Source: Diadema setosum (taxonomy: Eukaryota > Echinodermata > Echinoidea > Diadematoida > Diadematidae). Taken from it: a stretch of DNA of 64,000 nucleotides. Location: assembly GCF_964275005.1 (NCBI RefSeq), contig NC_092705.1, positions 15,003,885-15,067,884 of the forward strand. Reading direction: 5' to 3'. Position 1 is the first letter of the stretch. The number at the start of each line of letters is the position of its first letter. The notes beneath the pieces are model-generated. The model did not search any database and was not told the DNA's origin. It worked only from the letters and a program-made list of their open reading frames with translations. Of this stretch, positions 57,042-64,000 are shown one piece after another. A program made the position numbers and the translations under genes.

Positions 57042-57242
57042 TGTACCCAGATGGGCAGTGAATGAATTGGGCCACCCATGATTCCCCTGCTCCTGGGTCT
57101 TTTTAATGTCACTTTAGATTCTTCAAGTGTACATATACCTGCTTTGTGTACATATAGTACACAAAGTAGGTACAGTGTATCAGCGTACATAGTACATAGG
57201 TACATAGTACACAAAGTAGGTAAGTACAAGTGTACATATAGT

Positions 57243-58720
57243 CAGGTCGCTTAGTGAAATTACCGTTACACGGTGGATAAAAGCATCAAATTTGGCATAT
57301 GGATTCCTTTAGGACTATTAAACAATACTAGAGTAGGAGCCCTCTGGAATTTTTTGATTTTTAGGGTGAAAATGCTGAATTTTGATATTTCTTTATAATA
57401 TGATATAATATATACTGTATTGCGTAAGTAGGGCAGGTCGCTTAGTGAAATTACCATTACACGGCGGATAAAAGCATCATTTTTTTTTTTCACACGGTTT
57501 CCTTTAGGACTGTTAAACAATATTAGAGTAGGAGCCCTCTTTAATTTTTCGATTTTTAGGGTGAAAATGCTGAATTTTTATATTTCTTTATAATATGATA
57601 TATAATTATATACTGCATTGCGTAAGTAGGGCAGGTCGCTTAGTGAAATTACCATTACACGGCGGATAAAAGCATTTTTTTTCTTTTTACACGGATTCCT
57701 TTAGGACTATTAAACAATATTAGAGTAGGAGCCCACTGGAATGTTGAGATTTTTAGGGTGAAAAAGCTGAATTTTTATATTTCTTTATGATATCATATTG
57801 CGTAAGCAATAGTCAGGTCGCTTAGTGAAATTACCATTACACGGCGGATAAAAGCATCATTTTTTTTTCACACGGTTTCCTTTAGGACTGTTAAACAATA
57901 TTAGAGTAGGAGCCCTCTTTAATTTTTCGATTTTTAGGGTGAAAATGCTGAATTTTGATATTTCTTTATGATATGATATATAATTATATACTGCATTGCG
58001 TAAGTAGGGCAGGTCGCTTAGTGAAATTACCATTACACGGCGGATAAAAGCATATTTTTTTCTTTTCACACAGATTCCTTTAGGACTATTAAACAATATT
58101 GGAGTAGGAGCCCACTGGAATGTTGAGATTTTTAGGGTGAAAAAGCTGAATTTTGATATTTCTTTATAATATATATATATTGTATTGCGTAAGTAATAGT
58201 CAGGTCGCTTAGTGAAATTACCATTACACGGCGGATAAAAGCATCATTTTTTTTTCACACGGTTTCCTTTATGACTGTTAAACAATATTAAAGTAGGAGC
58301 CCTCTTTAATTTTTCGATTTTTAGGGTGAAAATGCTGAATTTTTATATTTCTTTATGATATCATATATATATATTGTATTGCGTAAGTAATAGTCAGGTC
58401 GCTTAGTGAAATTACCATTACACGGCGGATAAAAGCATCATTTTTTTTCACACGGTTATAGGACTACTAAACAATATTAGAGTAGGAGCCCTCTTTAATT
58501 TTTCGATTTTTAGGGTGAAAATGCTGAATTTTGATATTTCTTTATATAACATGATACTGTTGCGTAAGTTATAGTCAGGTCGCTTAGTGAAATTACCATT
58601 ACGCGGCGGATAAAAGTATCAGTTTTTTTTTTTTCACACGGGTTCTTTGAGGACTATTAAACAATATTAGAGTAGGAGCCCTCCGGGACTTTTGTAGAAA
58701 AACACTAAAAAGATCAAATT
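57243..58720 (+). repeat. Tandem array, eight units of ~190 bp
   Basis: Units begin CAGGTCGCTTAGTGAAATTA at 57243, 57434, 57632, 57814, 58010, 58201, 58394 and 58576. Each continues CACGGCGGATAAAAGCATC, GAGTAGGAGCCCTCT, TTAGGGTGAAAATGCTGAAT and ends in AT-rich sequence plus GCGTAAGTA. Two slightly different unit types alternate in part. There are no spacers, so it is not a CRISPR. Confidence 0.9.
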
Positions 58721-58985
58721 TCAAAATGGCCGACACTTAATTGGGAAAACCGTAACTTTTCATGTAATATGGGTAATACGATGACAATATATTACATTCG
58801 TTTTTGTATTTTGGGTTTTCTTTAGAACTTTGGCTTGAACATTGCGTTAGGAGCATTATATTCCTGCGTAATGTAAAGTCTCTGAACTAATGGGGGAGAG
58901 GTATAAGGGCAAAAGATGAGAGTTCACAACAGATCTGAACTTATACATTGTATGTTATCACTTTTCCTTACTCACGCAATACAAT

Positions 58986-58987
<2 letters not shown>

Positions 58988-59033
<46 letters not shown>

Positions 59034-59036
59034 TAT
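58988..59036. repeat. (AT)n microsatellite
   Basis: This is an almost pure AT tract at the centre of the inverted arrangement of the 190-bp family. Confidence 0.9.
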
Positions 59037-59286
59037 AATATATCATATTATAAAGAAATATCAAAATTAAGCATTTTCACCCTAAAAATCGAAAAATTCC
59101 AGAGGGCTCCTACTCTAATATCAATGAGTATAATAGGTCCTAGAGGATCACTTTCCAAATTTGGTGCTTTCATCAGCTCTAACTAACGGTAAGCCCAAAT
59201 GTTGACAATAAGCGACCTGACTAAGGAAATGTGATAACATGTAAGTTCAGATCTGTTATGAATTGATTTATTTTGGAATTGGATTT

Positions 59287-59323
<37 letters not shown>

Positions 59324-60183
59324 CTTTTCCTCAAAAATTGCAGGAGGACTCCTAATGAGGAATCCGTGCGCCAAATTTGATGCTTTTATCCGCCGTGTAT
59401 GTAAAGCAAGACGATAAAAAAAAGTAGGCAACAGAACAAGCGAATCACCACTTTTTAAGTTGAGGGTCGCCCCCTTTGCCCTACCCCTCCCCCAGCCGGT
59501 CAAAGACTTTACATTACGCAAGAATGTAAACAATGCTCCCACCGCATTGTCCAAATTCAGGTTTTAAGCCAAACCAAAAATAAAGATATATACTAATATT
59601 TTCATCGTATCACCTATCCATAAGTAATGTCACATGAAAAGTGAAGGGTTTGCCATAAGTGTCGGCCATTTTGAAATTTGATCTTGTGTGTGTGTGTGTG
59701 TGTGTGTGTGGTTAGTCTAATATTGTTTCCTACAGATAGTCCTCAAGGAATCCGTGCGCCACATTTTATGTTTTTATCCCCAGCGTATAGAGCAAAACGA
59801 GGGAAAAAAAAAGCAGGCAAAAGAACAAGCGGACAACCATGTTTTTTTAAGGGGGGGGGGGGGGTCCCGCCCCTTTTGCCCTACCCTTCCCCCAGCAGTT
59901 CATGCACAGAGACTTTACATTGTACAAGAATAAAATGCTCCTAACGCAATGTTCAAGCCAAGGTTCTAAAGCAAACCAAAAAAAAATGTAATATATTGTC
60001 ATCGTATCACCCATATGACATGAAAAGTGAAGGTTTTCCCAAGTAAGTGTCGGCCATTTTGAAATTTGATCTTTTTAGTGTTTTTCTGCAAAAATCTCAG
60101 AGGGCTCCTACTCTGATATTGTTTAATAGTCCTCAAGGAATCCGTGTGAAAAAAAAAAATGATGCTTTTATCTGCGTGTATAT
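59037..60183 (-). repeat. Inverted copies of the 190-bp family and its flank
   Basis: On the minus strand this repeats 58576-58915: AAAGATCAAATTTCAAAATG, GGCCGACACTTA, GTAAAGTCTCTG and CAAAAGG words. A unit lies at 59040-59215, then two longer related copies (about 59340-59690 and 59740-60180). (TG)n tracts lie at 59290-59321 and 59684-59710, and a G-run at 59851-59864. Confidence 0.7.
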
Positions 60184-61470
60184 GGGCAATTCCACGGTAA
60201 CTCGCGTTACAAATAATGGGTACATTTATGGGATAATGTGCCAATATCTTTGTAATTGGTAGGATCTACAAGTTACTCTTTTCATCATGGGTTAAGTAGA
60301 CATATACCAAATAAATGAATCCAAGAAGAAAAATAAAGGACAAACATGTTGGGATTCTTGAATCATTAAACTTTGGTAACTCGCGTTACGCAAAAAGGAC
60401 ATGGTCAATTCTATAAAGACCTCTTTTTGGAAAGTCTCCTCATACTAGACAATCTTGATAAAAGTTTTCCTACCTTGAATTGATAGTGGGTTAGGACTCA
60501 TAAATCAACACTATCAAAGTTGAGTTACAATGACCTGGTAAAATGTAGGGAGCCTTTATGTCGGTAACTCGCGTTACGGTAACTCGCGTTACATTATGTC
60601 CACTAACACAGGGTGACACAAATTGATGACATACAACTGTTCTGATGGCACTGAATCTTGTGTTGAATGTTTTGAAAGATGCTTATTTTTGTAGATAGTA
60701 AAATGAATAAATGTTAAACAAATATTTTACTAATAAAACCCAATAGAAGAAAGCGTTTAAGACTAATGAGAGCTTCACTCCTCATAGAGACCTTGAATAC
60801 GTTTGAATATATACCCAGGTGGTTTAGGTGTATAAGTGCATTGTAGTTTTCAGAGTGTAAAGATGAAAAATGTTGAAAGTCTTTTTAAAACAAAACATAA
60901 AAGTATCAAAACCTATCTACAAGTTTACAAAAAAGCCTACAATCTTTCAAAAATTCAAATCCTGTCTTTGTGAGGAGTGAAAACTAGTACATTTCTTTGC
61001 AACTGATTGACAAATAGACCAGTTCATAATTCCACTTTGCGCACGAGCAGAAAAAGGTCATATGTACCAACAGGCATTTTGGTTTGTAAATTCATTGAGA
61101 TTTTAAGCATCTGTGATGCAATGATTATTCATGCGATCCTTATCTAAATGATGCTTGCCAGCACATCCACCCGACAGCAAGAATGGTATTTTGCAATATA
61201 AAAGGAAATATTAGCTATTACCACATTCAACCCAAAACAATGAAATGGATGCCTGCTGAATTATAAACTGATGGGAGTATTCTGATCCCCTGATCTAAAT
61301 GCAAGTTAATTTCTTTTTGAACATGAATTCCATCAATTGTTGTCGGGCAAGCTTATGCATTATGCCGCTTTGAAAACAAGTGATGTGCCGAACCAACTGA
61401 GAAAAACAGAAAGGTCATTTGTACCAATGTGTACATGAGCTACTGTGTAATTACGAACTGGCTTATTACC

Positions 61471-61641
61471 CTGCATCGACGTAAATAACACTGAATTGAT
61501 CAGTGTTTTAGTAGTAGCTATGATAAAAAAGTAATGGGCGCACATACTCGAGCAGTATTCAAACCTAAGACCTCCTGATCACCGGGCAGGCATCATCTCC
61601 ACTAGACCACCGAGCTTTCGCCGGACAGCAAGTGTTGGTTC
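61471..61641 (-). repeat. tRNA-derived SINE-like repeat A
   Basis: On the minus strand, CTCGGTGGTCTAGTGGAGA (box A-like) and AGGTTTGAATAC (decayed box B) are followed by CTCGAGTATGTG and TACTACTAAAACACTGATCA. The arms do not form a tRNA. Confidence 0.55.
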
Positions 61642-61734
61642 TAATCTGTATAGCATGCAGCGGGTACTGCGTAGTTATTCAAATTCATGAAATTCTTCTG
61701 TTGAGATGTTTTCATTGCAACTGATTGACAAATT

Positions 61735-61905
61735 GCCCTACATAAACGTAAATAAGCACTGAATTGATCAGTGTTTTAGTAGTAGCCATGATAAAAAATC
61801 ATGGTCATACATTGTACATACTCGAGCAGGATTCGAACCCACAACCTCCTGATCTCCGAACAGGCGTCATCTTCAGTAAACCACCAAATAAGGATTAGAA
61901 CCAAC
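61735..61905 (-). repeat. tRNA-derived SINE-like repeat B
   Basis: This is the same family as repeat A, with an intact box B GGGTTCGAATCC at 61838-61827 on the minus strand and a box A-like TTTGGTGGTTTACTGAAGA. It shares the TACTACTAAAACACTGATCA tail. Confidence 0.6.
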
Positions 61906-62823
61906 ACTTAATTGCTGCTTTATAGCTTTCTATAATAAAAATTCTGTAATACTGATGCAGGAAATTAAAGAAGATAAATTTCATGTTCTCATTCACTGCT
62001 GGATGTACATATGTACATGTACACATGCAGTGAAAGCCAGGCTAGACTCTTCAATGTGGCATGTGATCAGTGGCCTTGATTCTACAGGCATGTAGTATTA
62101 TACAATCACAGTTTATTAGGCTGCCCTCCTTTGTTTCAGTCCAGCAGTGTGGTATAACACTGCATTTGATAGTTTTTACCACAATCTAGCTCAATTAAGT
62201 GCTAAAATTTGCTTATGTTGGGGAAAACTTGCGTTTATAGTCGGTAACTCGCGTTACATGCCGGTAACTCGCGTTACATGGTAACTCGCGTTACACTTTT
62301 CATTGACATTTTTTAATGTGATAACAGGGTTTATTCAAGTCAACATCCTGTGCACAATATCAGGGTGTGATGAATTTAGAAAATTATGATTCCCAACAAA
62401 TTACCTCCACTGCTTCCTTCAGAATGAAAAATATTTCTTGTTTCGGTAACTCGCGTTACACTTCTCAAGGGCTGAACTTTCATGTGGTGATGAAAAATTT
62501 TTGAAGGTGGCATAAAAATTTCCTCATGGGATAATTAAGTAGAACCAATTTGCTTCTGTCAAATAAATTAATTGAAGTGCTAGCAGAATTTTTCTATTAA
62601 AAAAATGTATATTAAGTTAAGCATGCATTTTAGCAATTTGGATGACTGAAAAATTGTCTTCTACATTTGCAGCTGTTTCTCGGGAAATATTTGACTGATT
62701 GATATAATTCTTTGAGTTTCTTTAACTTCAATATATGGGTAATACATTATGAGTAATTCTTTTGCAATAAGATAAACTTGAAATTTTAGTGCCATGTCCA
62801 CATTCCCATGGAATTGCCCATAT

Positions 62824-63055
62824 GGTAATTTCGCTGAGCGACCTGACTATTACTTACGCAATACAGTAAATATATCATATTATAAAGAAATATCAAAATT
62901 CAGCATTTTCACCCTAAAAATCGAAAAATTCCAGAGGGCTCCTTCTCTAATATCAATGAGTAGGTCGTAGGGGATCACCTCTCCAAATTTGGTGCTTTTA
63001 TGCGCTCTGTAACGGTAAGCCCCAAATTTGACATTAAGCGACCTGACTAATATAC
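62824..63055 (-). repeat. Right flank of the split 190-bp-family copy
   Basis: This resumes GGTAATTTCGCTGAGCGACC, then GCATTTTCACCCTAAAAATC and GAGGGCTCCT, and ends AAGCGACCTGAC. It matches 59040-59215 closely. Confidence 0.75.
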
Positions 63056-63498
63056 CTACTTTGATTTCTGCTGTTTTGACAGTTTCCTACTTGCAAACTA
63101 TATGACAGTGTTCAAATAAAAAGATACTGTTAAGTAATACTCATATCTTCTTCATATACATTCAGATGATTTACTATTACAGAAACAATGATTGAAAACA
63201 AGTGCTCATTTGAAGCACACAATTGCTGTATGATGGCAATATCTATTTCTAAACTGTCTCACAACATGATACAGACACAATGAATGAAGACAAGTGCTCA
63301 GTTGAAAGACGTAATCGCTGTATGATGCCAATACATGTACAGTGTGTTGTATGTATGTAATCTCTAAACTGTCTCACAACATTAATGTACATGTACCTGA
63401 TATACCTGTCCATCTACTGTAAATCAGCTGCTGTTCACTTTTTGGTGACAACAGCCACCATCCTTGTCCAATCTTTGATCTCTACATACAATACATGT

Positions 63499-63568
<70 letters not shown>
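63499..63568. repeat. (CA)n microsatellite
   Basis: ACAC repeats with a central CGCACGCA interruption. Frames across it are His/Thr or Val/Cys runs and are not genes. Confidence 0.95.
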
Positions 63569-63933
63569 GACATAATCCTCAGTGATATTCCATTTTGGGA
63601 TGTAACACTACAAATAAGAAAGTGACACATGTCTCTCAGATGAGTCAAACTCGTCTGTTGATATCTAAATAGATCAGAGGATCAGGGAAACCCCTTGTAA
63701 GAGAGAGCGGTCACACCCTGGGCTCAAAAGGGCCTGTCTTCAATATTAATCAGAGTGGTCAGCAGAGAAGGGTCTCTTTGTTGGAGACTAGCTTAAGCCA
63801 AGTCCAGGGATTAGGTGGACAAGAAGAGTCAGTTCCCGCCATGCACTGGTGGATTAGTGATTCATACGAGACCTGATAGGAGCTTGGACAATCCCTCTAT
63901 ACATCTAAGAGATATAAAGAGCAAAGGAGGTAT

Positions 63934-64000
63934 CAGGGCCCCGTTGCTAGAAACTTTGCGTTTAAAAGCAACTTGCAACTGATTGTCACTGGCCAATCAA
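63934..64000 (+). mobile_element. Element end cut by the window edge
   Basis: CAGGGCCCCGTTGCTAGAAA followed by GCGTTTAAAAGCAACTTGC resembles the minus-strand end at 45259-45240 and the GCGTTTAAACG words at 44.4-44.6 kb. Confidence 0.45.

Larger units (their letters stand above)
60184..62819. mobile_element. 2.6-kb TIR element with eight GGTAACTCGCGTTAC motifs
   Basis: The ends are GGGCAATTCCA and TGGAATTGCCC, flanked by ATAT on both sides. The element splits one inverted unit of the 190-bp family: GCTTTTATCTGCGTGT before it, and GGTAATTTCGCTGAGCGACC after it. GGTAACTCGCGTTAC occurs exactly at 60196, 60375, 60563, 60578, 62243, 62263, 62280 and 62445, always in the same orientation. No protein is encoded. 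A pair of SINE-like repeats sits in its interior. Confidence 0.82.

Noticed and set aside
57243..58720. CRISPR array
   Set aside because: The genome is animal, units of ~190 bp are fully repetitive without unique spacers, and there are no cas genes.
59183..59554. 123-codon minus-strand frame
   Set aside because: It crosses a (TG)n tract and two copies of the 190-bp family flank; no conserved protein signal.
61471..61905. Two tRNA genes on the minus strand
   Set aside because: Only box B of the second is intact, arms do not fold, and both share a SINE-like tail.

Overview
This window is eukaryotic, animal nuclear DNA. Its genes are split into exons with GT/AG introns. The introns and spacers are dense with microsatellites, tRNA-derived SINE-like repeats, and small non-coding DNA transposons. 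I recognise no bacterial or viral gene. The protein sequences and repeat content (TTAA-flanked foldback MITEs, pogo-type TIRs, repeats ending GGAGGCATAAAA, frequent TACATGTA words) fit a marine invertebrate deuterostome. An echinoderm seems most likely, but the species cannot be fixed from sequence alone.

Two genes are clear. On the minus strand, bases 1-12596 carry the first nine coding exons of a TMTC4 orthologue, an ER multipass protein of the GT-C O-mannosyltransferase family. All reading phases agree across the exon junctions, and the C-terminal TPR half lies off the left edge. On the plus strand, bases 27967-40096 carry a complete seven-exon monoacylglycerol/diacylglycerol acyltransferase gene of the MOGAT/DGAT2 family (399 residues, HPHG motif intact), with a poly(A) signal at 40618. 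The two genes diverge from a roughly 15 kb spacer of repeats. Nothing suggests they share a pathway beyond acting in the ER membrane. Around 48.5-49.5 kb there is a weak candidate for a head-to-head pair of first exons that I do not recognise.

From about 41 kb to the right edge the window is almost entirely mobile-element sequence. This includes an RTE-like 3' tail, hAT-like ends, several TTAA foldback elements, an eight-unit tandem array of about 190 bp, and three long non-coding TIR elements (51580-52787, 53640-54808, 60184-62819). Each of these three is filled with exact or near-exact copies of its own 14-18 nt motif.

The most interesting signals are: (i) those motif-array TIR elements, above all the 2.6 kb one with eight exact copies of GGTAACTCGCGTTAC; (ii) an interspersed element, present in two opposite copies, that carries tandem AGGTCA half-sites spaced as DR1 nuclear-receptor elements, with a paralogous empty site at 15.7 kb; (iii) six copies of a palindromic TTAA element, one of them hit by another TTAA element; and (iv) a minisatellite just after MOGAT exon 1 in which every unit carries a splice-acceptor-like sequence. 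All coordinates and alignments were made by eye.
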